NCBI GenBank assembly: GCA_964624825.1
Contig: CAZUYD010000003.1
Span: 40,885-104,884 of the forward strand
DNA from: Enorma sp964624825
GTDB lineage: Bacteria > Actinomycetota > Coriobacteriia > Coriobacteriales > Coriobacteriaceae
Direction: 5' to 3'
Length of the DNA: 64,000 nt
Under the pieces are notes generated by a model. It was given only the letters and a program-made list of their open reading frames with translations, was not told where the DNA came from and searched no databases. The number at the start of each line of letters is the position of its first letter. Position 1 is the stretch's first letter. This document shows positions 35,901 through 44,462 of this stretch, piece after piece. Both the position numbers and the translations under genes were made by a program.

Positions 35901-36327
35901 AGATCTTGGCATACTCACCCCGGGCGTTCGCGCGCTCATGAGCACATGCGGCTTCCCTGGCATGGATGTGCTTCAGTTCGCGGATTACGATGTGCGCGAG
36001 GGGTTGCACCCACATCCCGGCAAGGTGCTCTATACCTCCACACACGACACCTCGACGCTTACCGGCTTCTGCAAGCGCTCGTTTGCCGAGGGGAACGACC
36101 CCGACGCCGCGACCATGCTTGCCACAGCACTTGTGGATGATGCGCTGCGAAGCGATGCCGAGGTGGTCATGATTCCGCTGCAAGACGTACTCGGCCTAGA
36201 CGATGGGGCGCGTATGAACGTACCGGGAGTCGCAGCGGGCAACTGGGGTTGGCAGGCTCACGAGGCCGATATCGAAGCGGTCGAGCCCGTCATGGCGGCG
36301 CGCATGCAAGACGCCGGGAGGGTTTGA
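32959..36327 (+). CDS. GH13 alpha-glucosidase/neopullulanase fused to GH77 4-alpha-glucanotransferase
   Basis: 1122 residues, no signal peptide, so cytosolic. Residues 1-150: beta-sandwich starch-binding-like domain. About 155-670: GH13 barrel with nucleophile Asp375 (GWRLDVADEL), acid/base Glu404 (LLGEVWED) and Asp479 (LLGSHDRPR). About 676-1115: complete MalQ-type GH77 with Asp935 (RIDHFLGL), Glu981 (IAEDLGIL) and Asp1030 (STHDTSTLTG). All six catalytic residues are present. Likely trims branched or short maltodextrins and rebuilds longer chains for phosphorylase. The start is ATG 32959 or 32971; neither has a strong ribosome site. It stands alone as a transcription unit. Confidence 0.95.
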   Translation: MEPSMKCIHNSRLSQFRMPFGAVEVGTDVTLSVRVEDVEPDTASIELRVWIDGEGETLLPLRQGGDGIFTVTLPCSQAAIIWYRFNITVPDEASAADDDSRTRTSCSDTPRTRTCYLGAPHGRTGGEGVLYDYPECPSFQITVYKHRAARPSWYEQGMVYQIFPDRYRRDPAWRERCKAALERPNEGVPRRIVDDWDEPPAYDRNEDGSIASWDMYGGSLAGITADLDRLAEMGITAIYLNPIFEAASNHRYDTADYLKIDSMLGTEEDFRTLCREADALGISIILDGVFNHTGDDSRYFNRYGNYPDPGAWQDEKSPWRDAYEFNEDGTYKCWWGVKNMPDLNQSSPLVRDLLLGKDGVIRHWTRAGARGWRLDVADELQESLIQGIREVLLDEKPDALLLGEVWEDASNKISYGQPRHYLLGDELDSVMNYPFRSMVIDFLLENTTATDAVETIESLRENYPREALACALNLLGSHDRPRIASLLGGGPDESQLPEEERGRWRLSPESMGLAKGRFWLATLMQMTFPGVPSIYYGDEFCLEGLSDPGNRRTMPRMEVIRDRDMETIIRNASAVRRALPFMVDGNIEAQVPEGSEGDVLAYTRTGVNGEAATVLINRSRFDSRTVRVPARGACATDVISGNELAADEDGMVEVSLWPLGSAVIHFHDRQRLQKSLERGAGVLCHVTSLPTDDGEPGTLGAPAKRFCDHLAAMDMRYWQLLPVNPTDSFGSPYSGPSAFAGNIALLPEAERALRTAYPGWSAGGGEADPDYRAFCSSQAAWLEPYCAFMAIKRALDDAPRNRWPDELARYDRALLDDMRFAPEARIQAYLQFRFEQAWQEVLGYAHARGIRVIGDIPMYVSDDSADVWAHPELFSLDRDGRPTEISGAPPDDFAPDGQVWGNPTFRWDRMRETGYTWWLQRLARACELYDYVRIDHFLGLHSYFSIPAGKPCSEGRWLAGPGIDLFKAAQTVLGNLPFIAEDLGILTPGVRALMSTCGFPGMDVLQFADYDVREGLHPHPGKVLYTSTHDTSTLTGFCKRSFAEGNDPDAATMLATALVDDALRSDAEVVMIPLQDVLGLDDGARMNVPGVAAGNWGWQAHEADIEAVEPVMAARMQDAGRV

Positions 36328-36391
36328 TGGTTAGATGCGGCGCGAACGCTGCGCATGCGATGGACTGAGGGCACCGCGAGCCTGAATGCCT

Positions 36392-36429
36392 CTTCAAACA
36401 TGTTCGTTTGAAGACCGTCAATTCAAACG
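36392..36429 (+). promoter_or_regulatory. Three-segment alternating hairpin after the fusion gene
   Basis: CTTCAAAC (36392-36399) can pair with GTTTGAAG (36406-36413), but the same middle segment can instead pair with TTCAAACG (36422-36429; CGTTTGAA at 36405-36412). The two stems exclude each other. It may be only the terminator of the upstream gene, or an attenuator-like switch. Confidence 0.45.
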
Positions 36430-36434
36430 GATGC

Positions 36435-36507
36435 TTCACACTCCTCGGTATTTTGGGTACAGTAGCTATGTTTGACTTACTGCGGCGCTTCGGCGCCGCT
36501 TCTTTCG
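36435..36507 (+). promoter_or_regulatory. fmdB promoter and leader terminator-like stem
   Basis: TTCACA (36435-36440), 17 nt, TACAGT (36458-36463). About 20 nt further, GCGGCGC (36482-36488), TTCG tetraloop, GCGCCGC (36493-36499) followed by TTCTTTC: a very stable intrinsic-terminator-like stem inside the leader, 26 nt before the start codon of fmdB. Confidence 0.5.
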
Positions 36508-36525
36508 TGGATTCGAGGATTGACC

Positions 36526-36813
36526 ATGGCACGGTATGACTATCGCTGCACGTCGTGCGGCACGGTGTTCGAAGTTGAGCACGCGATGACCGAGCACCCC
36601 GACGTGAACTGCCCGAACTGCGCAGCAGCCGCCGAGAGAGTATTCACCGCGAGCGGCATCAAGTTTGCGGGAAACGGCTTTTACAACACCGACCAGCGCG
36701 GTGGGAGCTCATCGACGGAAGCTACCTCCGGTTCAGGCGAGAGCTCTGAAAGCGCTTCGGGCAGCAAGACCAGTAGCAGCTGCTGCGAGAACTGCCCGCA
36801 CAAATCGGAATAA
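36526..36813 (+). CDS. FmdB-family zinc ribbon protein
   Basis: 95 residues. MARYDYRCTSCGTVFE...NCPNC gives the CxxC-x(n)-CxxC zinc ribbon of the FmdB/CxxC family, followed by SGIKFAGNGFYNTD, also typical. The tail is Ser/Gly/Thr-rich and ends CCENCPHKSE, an extra pair of cysteines. The function of the family is not settled; the name comes from a proposed formamidase regulator. The start is ATG 36526 (GAGG 7 nt upstream). Convergent with rsmB. Confidence 0.9.
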   Translation: MARYDYRCTSCGTVFEVEHAMTEHPDVNCPNCAAAAERVFTASGIKFAGNGFYNTDQRGGSSSTEATSGSGESSESASGSKTSSSCCENCPHKSE

Positions 36814-37037
36814 CGTCTGTTCCAGCGAGCCTGTCCCTATAACATATCGAAAGCTCGGCGACCACGTTCCAAAACACCGCTTAGCTAAAAACGCTTTCTA
36901 AAGACACTTCTAGCTAAAAAACCGCTTCAGAGCTTGTGAACACCCGGAATCGGCAGCCATGCAGAGTCGGCAACTGCTCGAAACGTATGGCGCCTTGATG
37001 TCCGCGCGAGGTCAGCTGGATTCACCGCCCAGCACGC

Positions 37038-38456
37038 CTAGCAGATGAGGCGTGCGCAAAAGTGGCCGTCGAAACCGTTGGCACAGGGAACAGACTGGAA
37101 CATGCCGCGCCGATCCTCATGACGCGCGATGAGGCGCCGGGCATCGGCAAGCTCCTGGCGTGCAAACACAGGTGCCTCACTGAGCGGTTGGACGGAAAAC
37201 CGCGCGCCCCCCGAACTCTCCAAGAACGCGTCAACAACCGCCTCGTTTTCCTGCCTAAGCACAGAGCACGTCGCGTAGAGCAGCTGGCCGCCCGGCTTCA
37301 CGCGCGCGGCAGCGGCCGTAAGAAGCGCCAGCTGCAGCGCGGGCATGGCGCGATCAACGTCATCTGGAGCAAGCCGCCAAGGAATCTCGGGGTGGCGCCG
37401 CATCGTGCCTGTTCCTGTGCACGGGGCATCGACCAGCACGCCATCGAAGCGCATGCGCTCCCCGGCCTTCTGGTCAAGATCGAAAAGCGCACAATCAAGA
37501 TCGCAGCCATCGCCCGCGAGCACGCGCACGCCTTCGATAAGCCGCGCGCGCTCGAGGCGCCGACGGTTAACTCGGCACCGCTTCTTTGAAAGCTCGAGGG
37601 CGACCGCGGTGCGCTCGATGCCAAAACGCGCCGCCTGAGCAGCCATGACGAAGCTCTTGGTACCACGCCCCGCCCCTACTTCGAGCGACGCCCCAGGACA
37701 CACCGCCGCGGTAGCGATGAGCTGCGCGTGAACGTCGCACACAGCCACACCCGCCCGCCGGAGCAAATCGGTCGCCACAAGCGCTGCGCCCGAGATGGGG
37801 GCAACGCAACCGGGTAGCGGCGCGCTGCAAGCGCTCTCCGCAGCCACCAGCGCGGCAGCCTCTTCCGCTGCTCCCGCATCGCGAGGATTCACCTGCACCG
37901 CCACGGGTGCCGGCTCAAGCTCTGAGGGAAACAGATCGCGCGCACGGTCGGTTCCCAGCGAGCGCTCGATCTCCTCCGTCAGCCAGAACGGCAACCCTGC
38001 AGAGCGCGCCGAGGACGCGATCCGCCGATCTGCGGCATCGTCGATGTCTTCGGCGAAACGATAGCGTTGGCGGTCGCGCACCACGCGCCGTAGCACGGCG
38101 TTTGCGAACCCCGCAGCGCTTTTGGCGCGCGAGCGCACCAGCTCGACACCCTGGCTGACCGCAACATGCGGTTCGGTGCCAAGGTATATCAACTCGAATA
38201 CCGCGATACGCAAGGCCGCACGAATGCGGGCATTCATGCGTCCCGGCTTATCGCAGTACGCATCGATCAACTCGTCGAGGCACCCATAGGTCGCCACGAC
38301 GCCTAGCACGAGCCGCGTCGCAAGACCGCGGTCACGCTGGCTGAGCTCAGCCACTGCAGGAGAAGCATCGAGTGCATCGCGCGCGTATGCACCGCTTTCT
38401 TCCAATTCAAGCAGCACCTCGAGCGCGGCGCGACGAGCGCAGGAGAGCTCCGTCAC
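37038..38456 (-). CDS. rsmB: 16S rRNA (cytosine-967-C5)-methyltransferase
   Basis: 472 residues. The N-terminal NusB-like RNA-binding domain (ALEVLLELEESGAYARDALD) precedes the SAM domain: LEVGAGRGTKSF, VLVDAPCTGTGTMRRHP with one active-site Cys and LLYATCSVLRQENE with the other. Ends in the family motif GFDGHFCARL. GTG 38456 overlaps the fmt stop (GTGA); an upstream-open ORF is not used. Last gene of priA-def-fmt-rsmB. The gap 36814-37037 to fmdB has only two TAGCTAAAAA-type repeats (about 36882 and 36911). Confidence 0.94.
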   Translation of the reverse strand: MTELSCARRAALEVLLELEESGAYARDALDASPAVAELSQRDRGLATRLVLGVVATYGCLDELIDAYCDKPGRMNARIRAALRIAVFELIYLGTEPHVAVSQGVELVRSRAKSAAGFANAVLRRVVRDRQRYRFAEDIDDAADRRIASSARSAGLPFWLTEEIERSLGTDRARDLFPSELEPAPVAVQVNPRDAGAAEEAAALVAAESACSAPLPGCVAPISGAALVATDLLRRAGVAVCDVHAQLIATAAVCPGASLEVGAGRGTKSFVMAAQAARFGIERTAVALELSKKRCRVNRRRLERARLIEGVRVLAGDGCDLDCALFDLDQKAGERMRFDGVLVDAPCTGTGTMRRHPEIPWRLAPDDVDRAMPALQLALLTAAAARVKPGGQLLYATCSVLRQENEAVVDAFLESSGGARFSVQPLSEAPVFARQELADARRLIARHEDRRGMFQSVPCANGFDGHFCARLIC

Positions 38457-39475
38457 GATAGCCTGCCCCAGCTGCCTTCGTGCATGCGCAAGCCGGCCAC
38501 CCATGCACGCGCCTCCATCGCACGCTTTCCGTCGGGTTTGAGCTCGAGCACCTCGAGCGCACCGTCGCCGCAGCCGAGCAGCAAGCGCGTGCCGGCGATG
38601 GCAAAGGAACCTGCGTCGAGGTGAAAGTTCGCATTGGAATGAGAACCTGCAGCGGCATGGGGACTCGCGTCGAGATAAGCGCCCGCATCGAGATATGAAC
38701 CTGCGACCGAACCCGCGGAAGCCCCGTCTCCATCGATCGTACGGGCGCGCAGAACTCGCAGCGCCCTGCCGGCGACAAGACACCGAGCCGGCGCCGCATC
38801 GGACGATGCGAGCACACGCCGCTCGTTCTCGTGCACCGCGCACGACGGATCGAGCCGCATCTCCTCCTTGGAGACCTTCGCGGCATGGGTGACCCGCGCC
38901 TCATCTTGTACCGTCCAGATGGCGGTGCCATCAATAACCGAGGGCAACGTCTGGACGAGCAGCGAGCCGCCGAGCTCGGCGAGCTCGGCGGTGAGCTCGT
39001 CGGCGGTCTTGCCCGCAACCGAGCACGATGCCTGCGCGCAATAGTCGCCCGTATCGACGCCTGCGCCGATCCGCATGATCGAGACGCCGGTACGCTCATC
39101 CCCTGCCAAGATGCACCGCTGAATGGGCGCCGCACCGCGCCAGCGGGGCAGAAGCGACGCATGCACGTTCACGCAACCGGCGGGTGCCATGGTGAGCACC
39201 TCCCCGGGCAAGATGCAGCCGTAGGCGGCAACGCAGAACACATCTGCCTTGGCGGCGCGCAGCGCATCGAGCGCCTCGGGCGTCATGCGCGCCGTCTCGA
39301 GCACCGGAAGCCCCAACTCGAGCGCCGCCCGCTTCACCGGCGACGGTTCCCGCCGCTTCCCGCGCGAACGAACCGCATCGGGACGGGTGACGACCAACGC
39401 CACCTCGAACGCATCGGCCAAAGCCCTGAGCGACGGCACCGCGAAGTCGGGCGTTCCCATGAAAACGACGCGCAT
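38453..39475 (-). CDS. fmt: Methionyl-tRNA formyltransferase with repetitive insertion
   Basis: Formylates initiator Met-tRNA. 340 residues. MRVVFMGTPDFAVPSLRAL, the catalytic region VNVHASLLPRWRGAAPI and GVSIMRIGAGVDTGD are all present. In the C-terminal tRNA-binding domain, about 40 residues of repetitive sequence are inserted (YLDAGAYLDASPHAAAGSHS then HLDAGSFAIAG), with matching repeats in the DNA at about 38600-38710. The start is ATG 39475. Lies 8 nt downstream of def. Confidence 0.96.
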   Translation of the reverse strand: MRVVFMGTPDFAVPSLRALADAFEVALVVTRPDAVRSRGKRREPSPVKRAALELGLPVLETARMTPEALDALRAAKADVFCVAAYGCILPGEVLTMAPAGCVNVHASLLPRWRGAAPIQRCILAGDERTGVSIMRIGAGVDTGDYCAQASCSVAGKTADELTAELAELGGSLLVQTLPSVIDGTAIWTVQDEARVTHAAKVSKEEMRLDPSCAVHENERRVLASSDAAPARCLVAGRALRVLRARTIDGDGASAGSVAGSYLDAGAYLDASPHAAAGSHSNANFHLDAGSFAIAGTRLLLGCGDGALEVLELKPDGKRAMEARAWVAGLRMHEGSWGRLS

Positions 39476-39483
39476 GGCCCCTC

Positions 39484-40020
39484 CTATTCGGTTTCGCCCG
39501 GCTGGGCGCCGCGCTCGCGCGCCTCCTGGTAGTCGCGCATGGCATGCATGCGCGCCGCCGGCTCGAGCCGCTCGAACATCGTGATGCCGTGCAGATGATC
39601 GATCTCGTGCTGAAGGCATACGCAGAACACGCCGCGCGACGCATCGTAGCGCATCAGGTTCGCATCGAGGTCATACGCTTCGACCACCACATGGTCGGGA
39701 CGCTCGATCTCGCAGCTAATCCCCGGAATGGACAAGCACCCCTCAGAGAACGGCACGAGCGTATCGGATTGCTCCACGATCACCGGGTTCACCAGCACGA
39801 TGGGGTCGTAGTTCTCACGAGAATCGTACTCGGTGTCGATGACCGCCATCTGGACGAGCTCTCCCACCTGCGGCGCCGCGAGCCCGCAGCCCCTGTTCTC
39901 GAACATCGCTTCTTTCATGCGTTCGGCGAGCGCGCAGACCTCGGGCGTGATCTCTTCGATGGGGGCGCACTCCTGCCGCAACCGCGGATCGGGTGAAACG
40001 ACGATCCCGTTCATGTCCAT
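39484..40020 (-). CDS. def: Peptide deformylase
   Basis: Removes the N-formyl group from new proteins. 178 residues. All three motifs are intact: GCGLAAPQVG, EGCLSIPG with the metal Cys, and QHEIDHLHG with both His ligands and catalytic Glu. ATG 40020 has AGGGAG 7 nt upstream. Functional partner of fmt next door. Confidence 0.97.
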   Translation of the reverse strand: MDMNGIVVSPDPRLRQECAPIEEITPEVCALAERMKEAMFENRGCGLAAPQVGELVQMAVIDTEYDSRENYDPIVLVNPVIVEQSDTLVPFSEGCLSIPGISCEIERPDHVVVEAYDLDANLMRYDASRGVFCVCLQHEIDHLHGITMFERLEPAARMHAMRDYQEARERGAQPGETE

Positions 40021-40082
40021 ATGCTTGCTCCCTGTTCTTCATTGCCAGCGACACGCCTGCCCGCGCGGCGCCTGTAGCTCCG

Positions 40083-42740
40083 TTACATAAGGTCGTAGGG
40101 GTCGATATCAACACTGACCGCAAGGTCTCGCCGCCCGCCGACCTCCGCGAGCGCCGCGGCGATGACATCGGAGATATGGTACCCCAACGGGCACTTGAGC
40201 ATGAGGTGGAAGCGATACCGATCCTTCGCGCGTTCGATGACGCATGGGGCGGGTCCCAAGAGCACCGGCTCCCGGCACGGGTCGTCCGCAAGCGAAGGGC
40301 GCAGCGGAGCCGCGCGCGCGTTCTGGCGCGACGCGAGGCTCCCGCGATGAGCAGATGCGCCGCACGCATCATGATGCGCCGAGGCGCACGCATCCCCAGC
40401 CGATGTCTCGCACGCGGCTGCATTCGCAGCAGATACCTCATGCCCGTCGGCATCCGCAGCGTGCACCGCGTCCGCTTGAGACGCGTCTGCGATCGCCCGC
40501 CGTATCGCCTGCGCCGTATCCTCCGCATAGGCGCTTGTCGCCGTACGATCTTGTCCGCGAAACGTGAGCCGCGCCAAGCGCACAAAGGGCGGGTAACCGG
40601 CCTCGGCGCGCTTCGCCCGGTCATGCTCGGTGAAAATCGCACGGTCATGAGACGCCACCGCGCGTATGACCGGATCGCGGGGCAGGTAGGTCTGGATGAC
40701 CACCTTCCCGGGGCGCGCTCCCCGGCCTGCCCGGCCTGCGACCTGCTCAAGCAGGTCGTAGGCGCGCTCGCTCGCGCGGAAATCGGGCATCTTCAGAGCG
40801 TAGTCAGCGTTCACCACGCCAACAAGCGTCACCTCGGGAAAGTCGAGCCCTTTCGCGATCATCTGCGTGCCGAGCAACACCGCGCAACCGGCGGCATCGA
40901 ACCGCTCAAGGCAGCGGGCATGCCCGTCTTTGCCGCGCGTGGAATCCGCGTCCATGCGCACGATCTCCACGTGCGCCGGAAGGATCTGCCTCAGCGCGTC
41001 CTCGACCTGCTGCGTCCCGAGCCCCATCTTGGCTAGATAGGGGCTGCCGCACTGCGGGCACCGCGAGCCCGCTGCCGGGTATGGTCGAACATGGTAGATG
41101 GCGCCGCATGTATGGCACTCGAGCGTATGGGTGCGCTCGTGGTAGGTCAGCGCGGTGGAACAATGCTTGCATGTGGGCACGCAACCGCATTCCCGGCACA
41201 TGAGGAAGGGCGCGAAGCCGCGGCGGTTATGCAAGAGCACCGCCTTCTCGCCGCGTTCGACCGTCTCCATGAGCGCGTCATAGAGCGGCTTCGAGAAGAT
41301 CGATCGGCTGCCAGCAGCAAACTCGCGCCGCAGGTCGGCGACGATGATATCCGGCAGGACGGCACCGCCCGGACGCTCGCGCATCTCGACGCGCTCCCAC
41401 CGCTGAGCGCGGTATTCTCCCCTGCGGCATCGCGCGAGCGCCTCTGCCGAGGGCGTCGCCGACCCGAGCACCAGAGGGCACCCATAGCGCCGCGCCATCT
41501 CGGCCGCGACCTCGCGCGCATGGTAGCGCGGACTCGACCCCTGCTTGTAGCTCTGCTCGTGCTCTTCGTCGATGATGATGATCCCGAGGTCTTGAAACGG
41601 GCAGAAGAGCGCCGAGCGCGCGCCCACCACCACGCGCGCCGTGCCCGAGCGCACCATATCCCACTGATCGAGCCGCTCGCCTGCAGAAAGCCGTGAATGA
41701 AAGACCGCGACCGCATCGCCGAACCGTGAGCGGAAGCGCCCGACCGTCTGCGCGGTAAGCGAGATCTCTGGCACGAGCACACAGGCGGAACGCCCCGCAG
41801 CAAGCGTCCGCTCGATTGCGGAAAGGTAGACCTCGGTCTTACCCGAACCGGTCACGCCATCGACGAGCACCACGTCGCCCGCGCCAGACGCGCGCGCCCG
41901 CTCGATCGCCGCGAGCGCCGCCTCCTGCCCGGCGGTTAGACGCTCGGGCACCGTAGCGCGGGCAGATGAAAGGCTCGACCCCACGGCAGAGGTGCCGCGC
42001 CAGAAGCGACGCTCGGTAACGGCAACGACGCCCTTCTTCGCAAGCGCGCGAACAGCCGCCGACATGTCGGTGAAAAGCGCGTTGAGCTCATGCGTGGTGA
42101 CGGGCCCTTTGCCGAGCGCCTCGATGAGCTGGCGCTGACGGGTCGCACGGGCAGGCGGCGTATAGGTACGTCCAAACTCGGTCAGCTCGACCACGCGCAC
42201 GTGAATCTCGGACACGCGGGGCGGCTCGATATCGTATGACCCGTCAGCGCGCCGGCACACCCGCAAGGTGGCGCCAGGCGGGAGAAAAAGGCGGAAGCAC
42301 TCGGCGGGCGCGGCGACGTAGGTGCGGCTCATCCATGTGGCGACCTGCGCCGAAACCTCACTGAACACGGCGCCGGGATGTGCCGCGCGAACGGGCTTCA
42401 CCCGCGCGGAGTCGAGGTGCTCCGCGCCCGGGAGCGCGTCGAGCGCATCTGCACGCGCGATGACGTAGCCCGCCACCACGCGTCCCCCGAAGGGCACCAG
42501 TGCGATGGTGCCCACCGCGAGCGCATCGTCCAACGGCTGGGGCACCGCATAGGCAAACGGCTCAGAGAGCGCCCGGGAGGGAACGTCCACGATGATGGAG
42601 GCGTACCCGCAGATGTCCGCCGCGGACGCTGCAGACGTTGCATGCGCTTGAGTGACAGCAGGAAGCAAGGAACGTACAGGCGCCGGGGCGTCCTCGGATG
42701 CAGCGTCGAACAGAGAGCACTGCTCTGGACGCTCGGTCAC
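40083..42740 (-). CDS. priA: Primosomal protein N' (replication restart helicase)
   Basis: 885 residues. N-terminal DNA-binding domain; Walker A GVTGSGKTEV; DEEH box; zinc cysteines CRECGCVPTCKHCS and CHTCG...CPQCG; helicase motif VAGRAGRG. Near the C-terminus about 65 residues rich in Ala, His, Asp and Ser are inserted (from ASQADAVHAADADGHEVSAA, about 40278-40480), splitting the C-terminal domain before the final KDRYRFHLMLK block. GTG 42740 has GGAGG 7 nt upstream. Heads the def-fmt-rsmB group. Confidence 0.95.
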   Translation of the reverse strand: MTERPEQCSLFDAASEDAPAPVRSLLPAVTQAHATSAASAADICGYASIIVDVPSRALSEPFAYAVPQPLDDALAVGTIALVPFGGRVVAGYVIARADALDALPGAEHLDSARVKPVRAAHPGAVFSEVSAQVATWMSRTYVAAPAECFRLFLPPGATLRVCRRADGSYDIEPPRVSEIHVRVVELTEFGRTYTPPARATRQRQLIEALGKGPVTTHELNALFTDMSAAVRALAKKGVVAVTERRFWRGTSAVGSSLSSARATVPERLTAGQEAALAAIERARASGAGDVVLVDGVTGSGKTEVYLSAIERTLAAGRSACVLVPEISLTAQTVGRFRSRFGDAVAVFHSRLSAGERLDQWDMVRSGTARVVVGARSALFCPFQDLGIIIIDEEHEQSYKQGSSPRYHAREVAAEMARRYGCPLVLGSATPSAEALARCRRGEYRAQRWERVEMRERPGGAVLPDIIVADLRREFAAGSRSIFSKPLYDALMETVERGEKAVLLHNRRGFAPFLMCRECGCVPTCKHCSTALTYHERTHTLECHTCGAIYHVRPYPAAGSRCPQCGSPYLAKMGLGTQQVEDALRQILPAHVEIVRMDADSTRGKDGHARCLERFDAAGCAVLLGTQMIAKGLDFPEVTLVGVVNADYALKMPDFRASERAYDLLEQVAGRAGRGARPGKVVIQTYLPRDPVIRAVASHDRAIFTEHDRAKRAEAGYPPFVRLARLTFRGQDRTATSAYAEDTAQAIRRAIADASQADAVHAADADGHEVSAANAAACETSAGDACASAHHDACGASAHRGSLASRQNARAAPLRPSLADDPCREPVLLGPAPCVIERAKDRYRFHLMLKCPLGYHISDVIAAALAEVGGRRDLAVSVDIDPYDLM

Positions 42741-42897
42741 CTTGGCACCTCCGAATTCATCTTGCCACGTATTGATGCAGGGGTATACGGCTAGAACAGG
42801 CACGGCGCAAAACACCGCGCGGTGCGGTCGAGAGCACGCGCTCTAACCGCGCGGCGCAAGCAAGCCGTGCGCCGCAACCGCGAGGCACAAGCCGCGG

Positions 42898-44193
42898 CTA
42901 CAGGCCGCACGCTGCGCGAAGCTCATCTATCCGGTCGCACCGCTCCCATGTGAAATCGGGGTCGTTGCGTCCAAAGTGCCCATAGGCCGCCGTCTTCTCG
43001 TAGATGGGTCGGCGCAGGTCGAGATCGCGGATGATGGCGCCGGGGCGCAGGTCGAAAACCTCCCCGATAGCGCGCTCGATGGCTTCCTCGGGCGCGTGTC
43101 CGCTGCCGAAGGTGTCCACCATGATGGAGAGCGGGCGCGCCACGCCGATGGCATATGCGAGCTCGACCTCGCAGCGGTCGGCAAGGCCCGCTGCAACAAC
43201 GTGTTTCGCAAACCAGCGCGCCGCATAGGCGGCAGAGCGATCGACCTTGGTGCAGTCTTTGCCGCTGAACGCGCCGCCGCCATGCCGACCGGAGCCGCCA
43301 TAGGTGTCAACGATGATCTTGCGCCCGGTAAGGCCGGTATCGCCCATGGGGCCGCCCACCACGAACCGCCCGGTGGGGTTCACGTAGATCCGCGCGTTTC
43401 CCCACGGGATCCGCGCGGAATCCAGCACGGGCCCGATCACGTGCCTGATCATGTCGTCCTTGATGTAGCCCATGTCCTCGATCTCGGGGGCGTGCTGGGT
43501 CGAGATGACGACCGTCTCGACCGCGGCGGGCGCATCGTCCTCATAGCGCACGGTGACCTGTGTCTTGCCATCTGGACGCAGATACGGAAGCGTGCCGTCG
43601 TGGCGCACCGCAGCCAAGCGCTCGGCGAGGCGGCTTGCCAGATAGTGCGGCATCGGCATGTAGGCTGCGGTCTCGTTGGTGGCATACCCGAACATCATAC
43701 CTTGATCGCCCGCACCGATGAGGTCAAGCGGATCGCTCGTCGTGCCCGCCTGCACATCGAAGCTCTCGTCAACCCCCTGGGCGATATCGAGGCTCTGGCC
43801 GTGGATCATGTTGATGACGCCGCACGCATGGCCGTCGAACCCGTACTGCGCGCGATCGTACCCGATGCGGCAGATCACGTCGCGCGCGATCTGCTGGATA
43901 TCAACGTATGCCTGCGTGCGAATCTCGCCCGAGATGACCACCATGCCGGTGGTGAGCAAGGTCTCTGCCGCGCAGCGGACGTTCTCGAGCTTTGCGGGAA
44001 CGCCCTCGGTGTCGACGTATCCCATCGCCTCAAGCTGAGCCTCCTTGGCGAGGATGGCATCGAGCACCGCATCGGAGATCTGGTCGGCGATCTTATCGGG
44101 ATGGCCTTCGGTGACCGATTCGGACGTGAACAGGTAGCTCCGCGCCGCCGCGCGCGGAGAGGCTTCGGTGGTAGAACGAGTGCGAGCTGGCAT
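42898..44193 (-). CDS. metK: S-adenosylmethionine synthetase
   Basis: Makes SAM from methionine and ATP. 431 residues, about 40 longer than usual through small insertions. ESVTEGHPDKIADQISDAVLD, GAGDQGMMFGYA and GRHGGGAFSGKD are intact. ATG 44193 has AAGGGG 5 nt upstream. 157 bp upstream of priA on the same strand. I see no SAM riboswitch in the leader, only a short hairpin. Confidence 0.97.
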   Translation of the reverse strand: MPARTRSTTEASPRAAARSYLFTSESVTEGHPDKIADQISDAVLDAILAKEAQLEAMGYVDTEGVPAKLENVRCAAETLLTTGMVVISGEIRTQAYVDIQQIARDVICRIGYDRAQYGFDGHACGVINMIHGQSLDIAQGVDESFDVQAGTTSDPLDLIGAGDQGMMFGYATNETAAYMPMPHYLASRLAERLAAVRHDGTLPYLRPDGKTQVTVRYEDDAPAAVETVVISTQHAPEIEDMGYIKDDMIRHVIGPVLDSARIPWGNARIYVNPTGRFVVGGPMGDTGLTGRKIIVDTYGGSGRHGGGAFSGKDCTKVDRSAAYAARWFAKHVVAAGLADRCEVELAYAIGVARPLSIMVDTFGSGHAPEEAIERAIGEVFDLRPGAIIRDLDLRRPIYEKTAAYGHFGRNDPDFTWERCDRIDELRAACGL

Positions 44194-44214
44194 ATAAGCC
44201 CCTTTCAAATAGTA

Positions 44215-44241
44215 TCTGGCGGCCGTTACTATTCCGCCAGA
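44215..44241 (-). promoter_or_regulatory. Hairpin in the metK leader
   Basis: TCTGGCGG (44215-44222) and CCGCCAGA (44234-44241), perfect 8-bp stem, 11-nt loop, 22 nt upstream of metK. May be a leader structure. The remaining gap 44242-44462 is very GC-rich and holds nothing recognisable. Confidence 0.35.
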
Positions 44242-44462
44242 CTCAGCGCGGTATGATTGTACCGCGTCGCGCGGCGCACGGCAGCGGCGCGCGGTGACAT
44301 CGCGGCGCAGGGCGATACGGCCTTCGCAGACCGCAGCGCGGCGCAACACGGCGTCGACCATCGTGGACGGCAACCCGCGCATGGCGGCGTCACGGCAACG
44401 CGAGCCATCATGCCTAACACACGCGCAGCGCGCTGCACAGGAGGCGCGGTGCCGCAGCGAGA

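Noticed and set aside
36328..36471. rRNA or other structured RNA suggested by strong hairpins before fmdB
   Set aside because: The stems are short and local; nothing matches rRNA, tmRNA, SRP or RNase P core sequences.
42976..44256. 426-codon plus-strand ORF antisense to metK, and a similar one at 60825-61847
   Set aside because: Shadows of metK and of the flippase-like gene; no ribosome sites.
44194..44462. SAM riboswitch upstream of metK
   Set aside because: Only a simple 8-bp hairpin is visible; none of the conserved SAM-I, SAM-II or SAM-IV core segments could be found by eye.
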